Positions 17,539 to 26,266 of a DNA stretch of 64,000 nucleotides are shown here, piece after piece. Source of the DNA: an uncultured Methylobacillus sp. (GTDB taxonomy: Bacteria > Pseudomonadota > Gammaproteobacteria > Burkholderiales > Methylophilaceae); NCBI GenBank assembly GCA_946478865.1, contig CAMLDO010000003.1:1-64000 (forward strand), read 5' to 3'. Each line of letters opens with the position of its first letter. Within the stretch, counting starts at the first letter, position 1. The notes beneath the pieces are model-generated. The model was not told the origin of the DNA and did not search any database. It worked only from the letters and a program-made list of their open reading frames with translations. The translations under genes were made by a program, and so were the position numbers.

Positions 17539-19790
17539 GCATGCGATTTATATGGCGCAAGTTTCGAGGCTAATCCGAAGGCGATGAGTGCAGAAAGAGC
17601 GACGCCGGCACCAATGTCAATAGACAATGCGTTCTGCAAAGGGGACAAAACCCAAACCGCGCCGGTATACGACAGTAATGCAATCAAAATCAGTCTAAAC
17701 AGTAACGGAAAACGCTGCTGAGTAACTATGGCGCCACCGATTGCCAAACCAAATACGGCTGCTTGCGGCAATTGATGCAATATCGCTGGTGCAAAGAACC
17801 CGAGTACGACAAGTAACCAAGCGGCAAGTGAAATTCCGACTAGAACAACAAAAGGCATCAAGCCTTGCAGAATATCGCGGCGACGCAAGACAAATGCGCT
17901 CAGTGAAACCCATACTACAACCACAGAAAAAACAGGGATTGCCGCATTGCCTTTGGATAGCAACATAAAATCCCATGCACGCAATTTATCGATTTCGCCA
18001 GCCCCATAATCCATATTTAAATCTATTTGCGTAATGCTATGACTCACCGGCAAGAAGACCTGCATCAGCATGGTTTTCTTTATCTCCAACCATTGCGAGA
18101 AATTTATCTCGCGATACCTATCGCTCAGCATTTGCCAAAGCGACCACTCGGGATGCTCAAAGCCATAAGCTCCGGTCAACGCAAATTTGGTTATAGGCTC
18201 AGCACTCGGCAATACGATTGATTTATAAAGACTCCAACTAATCAGAAGAGCTAGTGCGATTCCAAAGCCAATAAAAACAGTGCGTGTATCACTACGCAAC
18301 CTCCAAAAAAGGAATAATAACCCCAACGGGGCGAGAAAGAGCGCAACGCTGAAGTGGGCTAACATACTGAATATACCCAGCATAAAAAAAAGCAAAATAG
18401 TTAACTGACGGAACTGTACACTTGGGCGTGACTGCCAAGCCATGCCGAATGCGAGCAGTGCAAAGGCTGTACCAAAAGCCTTGGGCCAACCATATATGGT
18501 ATTGAATAAAACGAAAGGAATACATGCGACAAACACAAGGATAGCCAAATGCCTACGATCATCGAGACCATGACACAGTGTTTTGAGCAACCACCATACT
18601 GCTGGCACCCATAAGGCGTTTAGGAGAATCGCCGCTGCATTGTAGGCTGAGCCGAGAAGATATCTACCATCATTATTAGCTTGAAGTGACCCGAATGCGT
18701 CTGAAAGAAGGAGGTGAGCACCTGCCATTAGTGGAGGCCGATCAGTGGGTAGCCAGCCGCCGCCAATCAGCCCCTTCAAGTTCCAACCTTGCCGTATCGC
18801 TTCTGCAAATAGCCACGGTAACTCATGATCAGACGACCATGTTGCGGGCCAGAAGCGGTAGTTGGGTTCCCAATGCCCTACACCATTATTGACCAAGCTT
18901 AAGAGTGAGAAATAAGTCAGACTTGCAAATGCCCAGACTTTTGCATAAGGGTAAAGTGAGTGTCTGGCCTGCATACGGGCTGTGGGGCCGGACCAACTCA
19001 ACACACCTGCGCTTGCCAAGGTAACAATTGCGAAACTGAGCCATCGCCAATTATCAGGAATGTCGAAGGACGATGTGATGCTTGCTAGATAAAACATCAC
19101 TAATGCAGAAAAACCAAACCAGGAAAAAGCAACAGGAATCAAATCATCATGCCACCCCATTCGGCTGGCGAGTGCGCCACCAGTAAACATGACAAGAGCG
19201 AAAATAATAAATGCTGCAAGAAAATATGGTACTCGACCAATAAAGCTGGATTTCAAGTACGAGAGCAAAGAAACTTCATATACGGAACCTACGCCTACAT
19301 TTATCGAGTGTTCAGACGATCTAAGTATTAAACGTGCTTTATCTGGACACCAGTTAGACGGGACAGCCACAAGCGATTCGGCCACATTTACATTTACCCC
19401 ACCACGAAACACTTCAATCCGTTGATTATTGCTTTCACACTCGATATATGTTTGAACGAGTCCTGTAGGAGTGCGATTCGTTCCAGTAATTACGACCGAC
19501 ATATAGCGTGATGGTGAGAATAAACCAGACGACAGTTCAGCGGGAGCAATACCTTTAGCAGGAGTCCAGGTTCGAAATAAATGATCTCCATCCGATTCAA
19601 TCACAGAATGTCTAATTTGCCGAAATTGTTCAGGAATTTCGTGCAATGAAATCTTGCTGCCTTCATTACCATGGAATACCCACTGATCAGGGTCTGTTAG
19701 CAATTCTGCTGGCGTTTCTGGATAAACTGCGATACCAATCAAAATTGACGCAACCACAATAAAAAAAATTGTGCTTAACTTATTATTCAT
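17526..19790 (-). CDS. Large membrane protein, probable GT-C transferase with periplasmic N-domain
   Basis: 754 residues. A membrane segment (5-22) is followed by about 160 mostly beta-strand-like residues with two cysteines, then from about residue 187 by a dozen or more membrane helices. A SSDHELPWLFAEAI stretch and TDRPPLMAG in an extracytoplasmic loop resemble the acidic first loop of GT-C proteins. I do not recognise a named family. Together with the overlapping ArnT-like gene it may transfer a lipid-linked sugar outside the membrane, with the N-domain binding the glycan acceptor. A gap of about 114 nt separates it from GtrA. Confidence 0.6.
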   Translation of the reverse strand: MNNKLSTIFFIVVASILIGIAVYPETPAELLTDPDQWVFHGNEGSKISLHEIPEQFRQIRHSVIESDGDHLFRTWTPAKGIAPAELSSGLFSPSRYMSVVITGTNRTPTGLVQTYIECESNNQRIEVFRGGVNVNVAESLVAVPSNWCPDKARLILRSSEHSINVGVGSVYEVSLLSYLKSSFIGRVPYFLAAFIIFALVMFTGGALASRMGWHDDLIPVAFSWFGFSALVMFYLASITSSFDIPDNWRWLSFAIVTLASAGVLSWSGPTARMQARHSLYPYAKVWAFASLTYFSLLSLVNNGVGHWEPNYRFWPATWSSDHELPWLFAEAIRQGWNLKGLIGGGWLPTDRPPLMAGAHLLLSDAFGSLQANNDGRYLLGSAYNAAAILLNALWVPAVWWLLKTLCHGLDDRRHLAILVFVACIPFVLFNTIYGWPKAFGTAFALLAFGMAWQSRPSVQFRQLTILLFFMLGIFSMLAHFSVALFLAPLGLLFLFWRLRSDTRTVFIGFGIALALLISWSLYKSIVLPSAEPITKFALTGAYGFEHPEWSLWQMLSDRYREINFSQWLEIKKTMLMQVFLPVSHSITQIDLNMDYGAGEIDKLRAWDFMLLSKGNAAIPVFSVVVVWVSLSAFVLRRRDILQGLMPFVVLVGISLAAWLLVVLGFFAPAILHQLPQAAVFGLAIGGAIVTQQRFPLLFRLILIALLSYTGAVWVLSPLQNALSIDIGAGVALSALIAFGLASKLAPYKSHACIK

Positions 19791-19904
19791 TTTCTACTCA
19801 TTATGTTGACGCGCTCAGATAGAACAGGTCTGGGCACCAACAAGCTAGACAGCCGCGAATGATACGCGGATTGCCGAGCGTCAAGTGGATACGCTTAATT
19901 CGGG

Positions 19905-20294
19905 TCATCGGAAGGTTAAAAATTTATGACCGAAATAGCTGGTCACTACCGGCACCAGTACGCCAGCCAAATGCGCCAATGCCTCCGCATGCTCGATGAT
20001 GCCAAACGATGGCAGCATCCACCGGGCTAGTACCAAGCTGATAATTAAGGTCTGTAGCACAGCTATCAGGTTCACGCCCACGAACTTCCCAACCTGCTGC
20101 GCCAGAGAATTGCTAGCTGCATTAAACACACCTTCGCGCATCAGCAAAAAGGCGACTGACATTCCAACCAAATAAGCAAAAAAGACAGCTAAGCCGTAAT
20201 CCAGAAACATGCTGAATATAAAGCGTGAGCCAAAATTGGCTCCTGCAGCTACCCCGCCAGCTATAAGAAACCTGAGGAATTCGGATGTCAGCAT
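19905..20294 (-). CDS. GtrA-family membrane protein
   Basis: 129 residues and four hydrophobic helices, the length and pattern of GtrA. These small proteins are thought to flip or present polyprenyl-phosphate-linked sugars, or to anchor transferases. The ATG at 20294 (MLTSEFLRFLIAGG) is chosen because family members start just before the first helix; a longer frame would overlap the upstream gene by more than 50 nt. In mycobacteria the GtrA protein Rv3789 sits next to DprE1 and DprE2, and the same company is seen here, which supports a role in moving a polyprenyl-phosphate pentose. Confidence 0.82.
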   Translation of the reverse strand: MLTSEFLRFLIAGGVAAGANFGSRFIFSMFLDYGLAVFFAYLVGMSVAFLLMREGVFNAASNSLAQQVGKFVGVNLIAVLQTLIISLVLARWMLPSFGIIEHAEALAHLAGVLVPVVTSYFGHKFLTFR

Positions 20295-20307
20295 ATGACT
20301 ATGGTAC

Positions 20308-21612
20308 TCAATCCATGTCGTTTGTTGTGGCCATCTGCGCCATTGACCGTCCGAAGCCAATACTCTCAGAGATACCGCGATCTTCAGGGTAGTAGTACGA
20401 CGTATCCGCTACCCATAAACCTTGAACAGGCAAAGCAACTGGTGGCAATTTGTCCAAGTAGCCCGGGTCACAAATGGGTTGTGCATAGCGGTACCGGCTG
20501 GCACGAATATCGATGAAGTCTTCATCTTTTAGCACGGGATTGATCTTCTTTAGGTATCGCCGTACCTTGTCTAGAAAGGCTTCGTCCGGTTCTGCAAATT
20601 TGGGATGCTCTCCCGGCATATAAAAGGGCACATACACCACGTGATGATCTAGCGGGCGCAGGTTGGTGTACTCCACTAACCCTGGGATGTCCATTTCTGG
20701 GTCGTTAGTGTTCAGCCAGAAGTTCTCAGTTACAGCCTTTTTGAGTTTGGTGATGACACACACCACAGCTATATTCTTCACTGTCGCAAACTTGGCAAGT
20801 ATGTCAGTAGGTAAGTCAGGTATCAGGCGCGGGACATAGGGTAGAGGAATCGTACTGATCACCTTGCTAAAAGCTTCAACATGACCATTGGACTGCACAC
20901 CTAAGACCTTGCCACCTTCGATAAGTACTTTCTCAACGGGAGTGTTAAGACGAATTTCCCCGCCCTGCGCCTCGATAACCGACTTTAATGCCTGCAGAAG
21001 AGTGGCGGAGCCACCTTCCAGATAGCCGAGCTTTTCTCGGAACAGGCTGTAACGTGATCGACCGATGCGGCGAATTCGACTCCAAATCCAAGCGGCAGAC
21101 AGGCTATTGGAGTATTCGTAAAACTTATAGTCGAACAAGCGCCGCCACAAGACCTCCCAGGCCTCTTTGCCGACCCAGCATCGTATCCATTCGGAGGCAT
21201 CAATATTGTCTAATGGTTGCCAGTCGTTGCGTTTGGTCGAAAGAAATGCATGCAAGCCATAACGGAATTTCGCGATAGGGCCTAAGCCGCGAAATTTGAG
21301 GAGCGCTATTGGATTGCCCCAAGGTTGTAAGCGATCTTGGTACCAGTACCCCATCTTGGTCTCTACCCAGTGCATTTTTTCGGCAATGCCCAACTCTTCC
21401 AACATCTGCAGGAATGCATGGTCTGAGATGCAATGAAAGTGATAGTAGCGTTCGATATTTAAACCGTTAAAATCGAAAGTGGCGGTCATTCCGCCGACAC
21501 GATCATCTGCCTCAAAAAGGACAGGCTGGTGTCCATCTCGTATTAACTGATAAGCCACTGCCAAGCCCATTGGCCCTGCGCCCAATACAGCAATGCGTTG
21601 TTTCATGCTCAA
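20308..21612 (-). CDS. FAD-dependent oxidoreductase, amine-oxidase/UGM-like
   Basis: 434 residues. The N-terminal dinucleotide-binding motif is VLGAGPMGLAVAY (GAGPMG at 11-16), and a C-terminal FAD segment includes LWVADTSYYYPEDRG near residue 405. The middle part (YKFYEYSNSLSAAWIWSRI) fits the protoporphyrinogen-oxidase/UDP-galactopyranose-mutase-like group often annotated as NAD(P)/FAD-dependent oxidoreductase in glycan loci. It could act on a sugar ring or on a polyprenyl-linked intermediate. No direct evidence for mutase activity is seen. It shares a 4-nt overlap with the SDR gene before it and is 13 nt from gtrA. Confidence 0.68.
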   Translation of the reverse strand: MSMKQRIAVLGAGPMGLAVAYQLIRDGHQPVLFEADDRVGGMTATFDFNGLNIERYYHFHCISDHAFLQMLEELGIAEKMHWVETKMGYWYQDRLQPWGNPIALLKFRGLGPIAKFRYGLHAFLSTKRNDWQPLDNIDASEWIRCWVGKEAWEVLWRRLFDYKFYEYSNSLSAAWIWSRIRRIGRSRYSLFREKLGYLEGGSATLLQALKSVIEAQGGEIRLNTPVEKVLIEGGKVLGVQSNGHVEAFSKVISTIPLPYVPRLIPDLPTDILAKFATVKNIAVVCVITKLKKAVTENFWLNTNDPEMDIPGLVEYTNLRPLDHHVVYVPFYMPGEHPKFAEPDEAFLDKVRRYLKKINPVLKDEDFIDIRASRYRYAQPICDPGYLDKLPPVALPVQGLWVADTSYYYPEDRGISESIGFGRSMAQMATTNDMD

Positions 21613-22553
21613 AACTCCAATACGACCTGACTGTAACGCGGGTCATTGAAAGTCTCGTCAATAGCCTCCTTGAAAGGTGTTGATCGCACCCCGAAAATAC
21701 CGGGCCAGTCGATTACCTCAAATTCATCTTTGGCGCTTAAAGCAGCCAACTGTTGCGTAGTAAAAGGGGGATTCTTATCAAATAGGCTCCAAATCCACAG
21801 CAGTGCGTAAAAAAGCATATAGGGAATACGCAAAATCAGGGCGCGAGCATGTGTGACCCGCTTGATCTCACGAATGATGTCAATGTAATCCACCTTTTCG
21901 TGGCCCGAAATATTAAAAACACCATCCACGACACGACTCTCGATACAGTTGATGATGATGTTGCAAAAGTCCCCGACATAAAGCGGTTGACGCATGTAGC
22001 GACCATGCCCAGGAATGGGAAAGACCGGCACTTTTTTCATAAAACGCGATAGCCATCCCAGATGCTTGCGATCGAACCAGCCGAACATTAAAGTTGGCCG
22101 CAGCACGGGACAAGGAATACCACTCTCCAACACCAATGCTTCCTGAGCTTTCTTGGTAATGGTGTAAAAGTCGTGGGCGACGGATTCGACTACCGAAGAA
22201 CTGATATGCACTAAATAAGGGACATGGTTGGCCTTAATGGTATCCAGTACCAATCTCGTCGAATCAATGTTGTTGCGAATAAATTCTTGATAATTGTTTC
22301 CACCAATTTGCGCCTGTAGCATAACAACCACATCAGCCCCGATAAAATGCCGCTGCCAATCTCCAGGCTCTGCGAGATCCGCGTATTCGGCAGTAATATC
22401 CGGCTGCACTTCTCTCAAAACAGCAAGGTTCACATGATGTTTATCAAGGACGATGATATTGGTGTAGCCATACATTTTTAGACGCGCGACAAGGTTTTGT
22501 CCGACAAGACCGGCGCCACCAGGCAGAAGAATTTTGATTTCAGGTTTTTTCAC
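21609..22553 (-). CDS. NAD-dependent epimerase/dehydratase family protein
   Basis: 314 residues with GGAGLVG at 12-18 and a HISSSVVESVAHDFYTITK region that supplies the Ser and the YxxxK-like Tyr/Lys (YTITK) of extended SDRs. It resembles epimerase/dehydratase proteins found with the FAD oxidoreductase type encoded next to it. Their 4-nt overlap suggests the two act on the same sugar. A likely substrate is a nucleotide- or lipid-linked sugar, but the reaction cannot be stated. It is preceded by an 87-nt gap after the DprE2-like gene. Confidence 0.72.
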   Translation of the reverse strand: MKKPEIKILLPGGAGLVGQNLVARLKMYGYTNIIVLDKHHVNLAVLREVQPDITAEYADLAEPGDWQRHFIGADVVVMLQAQIGGNNYQEFIRNNIDSTRLVLDTIKANHVPYLVHISSSVVESVAHDFYTITKKAQEALVLESGIPCPVLRPTLMFGWFDRKHLGWLSRFMKKVPVFPIPGHGRYMRQPLYVGDFCNIIINCIESRVVDGVFNISGHEKVDYIDIIREIKRVTHARALILRIPYMLFYALLWIWSLFDKNPPFTTQQLAALSAKDEFEVIDWPGIFGVRSTPFKEAIDETFNDPRYSQVVLEF

Positions 22554-22640
22554 GAGACCTACTTCCTAACAAGTATGCTTAGGCTTCTTTAGTAATTGAG
22601 CGAGCCGCCAAAATTGCTTTAATACTCGTTAAATTCATTT

Positions 22641-23390
22641 TCATATATCCAATTTCTTAAATATGAAATTAGGAATGTGACGTATAACCATCATAATGAG
22701 AGCCCACTTTCTTGGGGTATAAACAACCCATGTCCCCCGACCTATACTGTCAACAATGTTTTTAGCCACCTGCTCAACTGGTGCCAGCTTTTGACCTTTT
22801 ATCTTAAGGTGCGCAGTCATGGGGGTATCAGTTGGCCCTGGCTTAATCAAAACAACTTTCACGCCTGATTGTGCAAATCGGTGTTGTAGTCCTTGTGCGT
22901 AACGCGAAACCAGTCCCTTTGCTGCGCCATACACGTAGTTAGATTTTCTACCTCGGTCACCTGCAACGGAGCTGATGATGGCGAGAGTTCCCTTATTTGC
23001 AATTTGCATATGCATGACAAATGCCTCGGCAAACAAGACTGGTGAGATGCCGTTGGTATCCAATACCTCACGACATTTACTTATGTCCTTTTGACAATCC
23101 TCCTGCGCGGGTAGTGATCCGTGCGCGATAAGCACAATGTCGACTACTCCTTCTTTACATACTTCGTCTGCGAGCGCTTGAATTTTTATCGGATCTAGGA
23201 AGTTTGCTTCAATGCTCTTGATTGATGTTTCAGGGGCTCGAACGCTTAGGTCGGTCGCTATCCGATTTAACTTTGCTTGATCTCTGCCTACCAAAACCAT
23301 TTCAGTTGGAGACTCTTCCGCCCAGAGCCGAGCGCACTGCTCAGCAATTGCAGATGTTGCGCCAATGATGGCGATTCTTTTTTTACTCAT
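22641..23390 (-). CDS. DprE2-like short-chain dehydrogenase
   Basis: 249 residues, classical SDR: IIGATSAIAEQCA at 8-20, S140/S141, and catalytic Y154 and K158 in YVYGAAKG. The ATSAIAE start and the YVYGAAKG motif are features shared with DprE2, the NADH-dependent reductase that turns the 2-keto intermediate of decaprenylphosphoryl-ribose into decaprenylphosphoryl-arabinose. It abuts the DprE1-like gene with no gap (23390/23391), the same pairing as in mycobacteria. Function as the second half of a C2 epimerase is strongly suggested by this pairing, although the polyprenyl chain here would be undecaprenyl. Confidence 0.83.
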   Translation of the reverse strand: MSKKRIAIIGATSAIAEQCARLWAEESPTEMVLVGRDQAKLNRIATDLSVRAPETSIKSIEANFLDPIKIQALADEVCKEGVVDIVLIAHGSLPAQEDCQKDISKCREVLDTNGISPVLFAEAFVMHMQIANKGTLAIISSVAGDRGRKSNYVYGAAKGLVSRYAQGLQHRFAQSGVKVVLIKPGPTDTPMTAHLKIKGQKLAPVEQVAKNIVDSIGRGTWVVYTPRKWALIMMVIRHIPNFIFKKLDI

Positions 23391-24689
23391 TCAACTTCCC
23401 ATCAGACGGCGAGAAAGACCGGAGCTGATACCCGGATCTCGGTATTTCATAAACTCAGAAAAGCGCGGATAGCCTGCTTCAAAGAGTTCTCTCGGCATTC
23501 GTGCATCCTTTGCCAGATAAATGCGTCCACCTGCTTCAGCAACGATGGCATCCAGTCGTTCAAAAAGCATATGTGTGCGCTCTCCATGATTGGGGAAATC
23601 CAGTGCCAAGGTTACGCCAGGTCGTGGGAAGCTCAGCATCCCAACTGGCTGGCGGTTGCCGAAGGTTTTCAGGACCGCGAGGAAGGAGCCATCGCCAGAG
23701 CGGGCAATTTCTCTCAGCATGGCCTGCACAGCGACTTGCCCAACTTCGCGAGGTACTACGCTCTGGTACTGGAAGAAGCCCTTTGGGCCATACATCCGGT
23801 TCCATTCAAGCAGATTATCCAATGGATAGAAAAATGGCTCGTAATGAGCAATCGACCTCCCAGCCTGCCACTTCTTAAGGTTATAGTAGGCTACATTGAA
23901 AGGGCGAAGTGACAGTCGATTGACTAGCGAAAATGGAGGGACGACAGGCACAGTCAACTTGCGAGTCTTCGGCTGCGGTTGTTTTCCGATATCGGTCGGA
24001 TTGCCGCGCATGAACAAGCCACGCCCGCCTCCGCCCGAGACGCAGTCGATCCAAGATACTGTATGTTCCCATTCGGCTTCGGAATTATCGGCGAGTTGAA
24101 AAAACTCGTTCAGGTTGGCATAAGGAATCGTCTCGCTATCAAGCCAAGGCCCGGCGATACGACGCAACTGAATCTCGGCTTGGGCAATAACTCCTGTTAG
24201 CCCCGCTCCCCCGACAGTCGCCGCAAACCAGCCCTGATGTTCATTGGGGCCGCATTGAATGACCTCACCATTGGTACGAACAAGGGTAAGATTCAGGATA
24301 TGATCTCCAAATGATCCGAGCACATGATGATTCTTCCCATGCACGTCGTTGGCAATGGCTCCTCCAACAGTCACAATTTGGGTGCCGGGAGTTACTGGCA
24401 GAATCCAGCCCCGCGGAATCACAAGGCGCTGGATATCTCTAAGCAACACTCCAGCCTCGCACACCAGCCGTCCGTTGCTGTCATCAAAAGAGATGAAATG
24501 ATCTAATCCAGTTGTGACCCAAAGCGAGCCTTCCGGATTCAGGCACACATCACCGTAGCTCCGTCCCATTCCAAAGGCGAGGCCAAGCTTCGCATTTTTT
24601 ATGCTAGCTGCTATTCGAGTGCGATCAAGAAGCGTAACAATCGAATGCTCATACCTCGAAAGCCGCCCCCATGAACTGACCGCTACCAT
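23391..24689 (-). CDS. DprE1-like FAD-dependent oxidase
   Basis: 432 residues. The FAD-binding PCMH domain shows FGMGRSYGD at 39-47 and HGKNHH at 117-122; the C-terminal domain has the YLAKDAR motif with K394, the counterpart of the essential lysine of mycobacterial DprE1. DprE1 oxidises the C2 hydroxyl of polyprenylphosphoryl-ribose. The position aligned by eye with Cys387 of the tuberculosis enzyme (target of benzothiazinones) is an alanine here (A362 in TLALDFP). The gene overlaps the HAD-UbiA gene by 7 nt and runs directly into the DprE2-like gene, giving a contiguous pathway cassette. Confidence 0.87.
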   Translation of the reverse strand: MVAVSSWGRLSRYEHSIVTLLDRTRIAASIKNAKLGLAFGMGRSYGDVCLNPEGSLWVTTGLDHFISFDDSNGRLVCEAGVLLRDIQRLVIPRGWILPVTPGTQIVTVGGAIANDVHGKNHHVLGSFGDHILNLTLVRTNGEVIQCGPNEHQGWFAATVGGAGLTGVIAQAEIQLRRIAGPWLDSETIPYANLNEFFQLADNSEAEWEHTVSWIDCVSGGGGRGLFMRGNPTDIGKQPQPKTRKLTVPVVPPFSLVNRLSLRPFNVAYYNLKKWQAGRSIAHYEPFFYPLDNLLEWNRMYGPKGFFQYQSVVPREVGQVAVQAMLREIARSGDGSFLAVLKTFGNRQPVGMLSFPRPGVTLALDFPNHGERTHMLFERLDAIVAEAGGRIYLAKDARMPRELFEAGYPRFSEFMKYRDPGISSGLSRRLMGS

Positions 24690-26122
24690 ATCAAGCCTAC
24701 TGTCCCTGCAACCAATACTGCAGCAAAAGAGGCTCCAGCGATGAGGCTTGCACGGTCCTTAACCGCAAAGACTAGCGGGTCGTCATGCATTTTTCCTCGA
24801 TGTGCTTGCATCCACATCCAACTTATCCAGAACAACATTACAGGTACAGCACCCCAAATCAACTCTGGAGCAGAGTACAACCTCACAACAGCATCACTAT
24901 TTAAGTATAGTGCCAGTACTAACACGGACGAGTAGCCAGCCACAATGCCCATGGTTTGAATCAAGGAGGCATCGGCAGTGTGATATCCACGTCCATGGAT
25001 TTTTTCTTTCCCACTTAGGAGCTGAACTTCTATTTCGGCATAGCGTTTGACAAATGCAAGAGACAGAAAAAGAAATACTGAGAAAGTCAGAAGCCAGAAT
25101 GATAGTTGATGCCCAACTGCCATTGCGCCTGCAATGATGCGTACGGTGTATAACAATGCCAGCGTGAGGCAATCAATTAGCATTAAACGTTTGAGGAGCC
25201 ATGAATAAGCACAGGTCAAGGCAAAATAGAAAACGAGCCATGACAAGAACTGTTTGCCGACCAGCACAGCCATACTCAAACTAACGACTAAAAGTAGGGG
25301 GGCGAGCAATACTCCCATCCATGCAGGTACGAGACCGGATGCAAATGGCCGGTTTCGCTTTCGTGGATGCGCTCGGTCGCTTTCGAGGTCAAGAAGATCG
25401 TTGGCAATATATACCGAAGAAGCGCAAAGGCTAAACGATACAAATGCTAGTATCAGTGATATCCATGCTTCCTCGTTACCAAGCTCATGAGCAGCAAATA
25501 ATGGGACGAAAAGAAGAAGATTCTTAAGCCATTGGTGAATACGTAGAACCCGGCGCCACCCAGAAAATCCTATATTTTTTTTGGGGAAAACTTGTTCAAT
25601 TGCACAGACCTTCTGAGTCTTTTTAATTAATTCACTTGATCCATTGACAACTATTGCCTGACGAGCATGCGACCATACTGGCAAGTCTTTATTAGAGTTT
25701 CCTGCATAATCATATCCACCATGCTCGAAACGCTTGACCAAAGTTTCTGCTTTATGCTTTCCTGCAATGTTTAAAACACCATCACTAGCAATGACCTCAT
25801 CAAAAATACCTAGATGTTCAGCAATGGAGTTCGCAATTGAACGATCTGATGCGGTACATAAAATCAACTTGCGACCTTCAGAGCGTTGTTTTTTTAGCCA
25901 TTGAAGCAATTCTTCGTTATAAGGAAGTGTTTGGGGATCGAAATCAGTACGCGTAGCAAGGTGTTTTTTCAATAAGGCCTTACCCTTGACTAAAAAGAAG
26001 GGGATTCGGAGAGTTTCGAGGGGGCTATTCCTGAAAGATCTCAATGCTGACTCATGTAGCATATCTGTATGGATTAAAGTTCCGTCCAGATCGACGACGA
26101 GTGGTTGTTGAACCAAAACCAT
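24683..26122 (-). CDS. HAD phosphatase-UbiA prenyltransferase fusion (polyprenyl-phosphate phosphoribosyltransferase-like)
   Basis: 479 residues from the ATG at 26122. The N-terminal about 190 residues are a HAD phosphatase with DLDGT at 11-15 and LCTAS as motif II. The rest is a UbiA-type membrane domain with about nine helices and the motif NDLLDLESDRAHPRKRNRP near 240-258, characteristic of 5-phosphoribosyl-1-diphosphate:decaprenyl-phosphate phosphoribosyltransferase (Rv3806c type). One polypeptide could thus attach ribose-5-phosphate to undecaprenyl phosphate and remove the 5-phosphate. A TTG start at 26254 would add 44 residues without homology-like character, so ATG is preferred. It heads the DprE1/DprE2 cassette. 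Confidence 0.85.
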   Translation of the reverse strand: MVLVQQPLVVDLDGTLIHTDMLHESALRSFRNSPLETLRIPFFLVKGKALLKKHLATRTDFDPQTLPYNEELLQWLKKQRSEGRKLILCTASDRSIANSIAEHLGIFDEVIASDGVLNIAGKHKAETLVKRFEHGGYDYAGNSNKDLPVWSHARQAIVVNGSSELIKKTQKVCAIEQVFPKKNIGFSGWRRVLRIHQWLKNLLLFVPLFAAHELGNEEAWISLILAFVSFSLCASSVYIANDLLDLESDRAHPRKRNRPFASGLVPAWMGVLLAPLLLVVSLSMAVLVGKQFLSWLVFYFALTCAYSWLLKRLMLIDCLTLALLYTVRIIAGAMAVGHQLSFWLLTFSVFLFLSLAFVKRYAEIEVQLLSGKEKIHGRGYHTADASLIQTMGIVAGYSSVLVLALYLNSDAVVRLYSAPELIWGAVPVMLFWISWMWMQAHRGKMHDDPLVFAVKDRASLIAGASFAAVLVAGTVGLIW

Positions 26123-26266
26123 TCCCCTTGTTTCAAAAGACTTGCATGTATAGTGTCGTGAGGAGTATGTCGACGCCTTATCTAGGCCAGCATCTCCTAG
26201 ATTAATTCTAATTCCAAGTAAACCTTTTCGAAGCCATCGCCACTGCGTATACAAGGATTGGGTAAA

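Noticed and set aside
26123..26254. 44-residue extension of the HAD-UbiA protein from a TTG
   Set aside because: No HAD-like sequence, a rare start codon, and the ATG at 26122 directly precedes the catalytic DLDGT strand.
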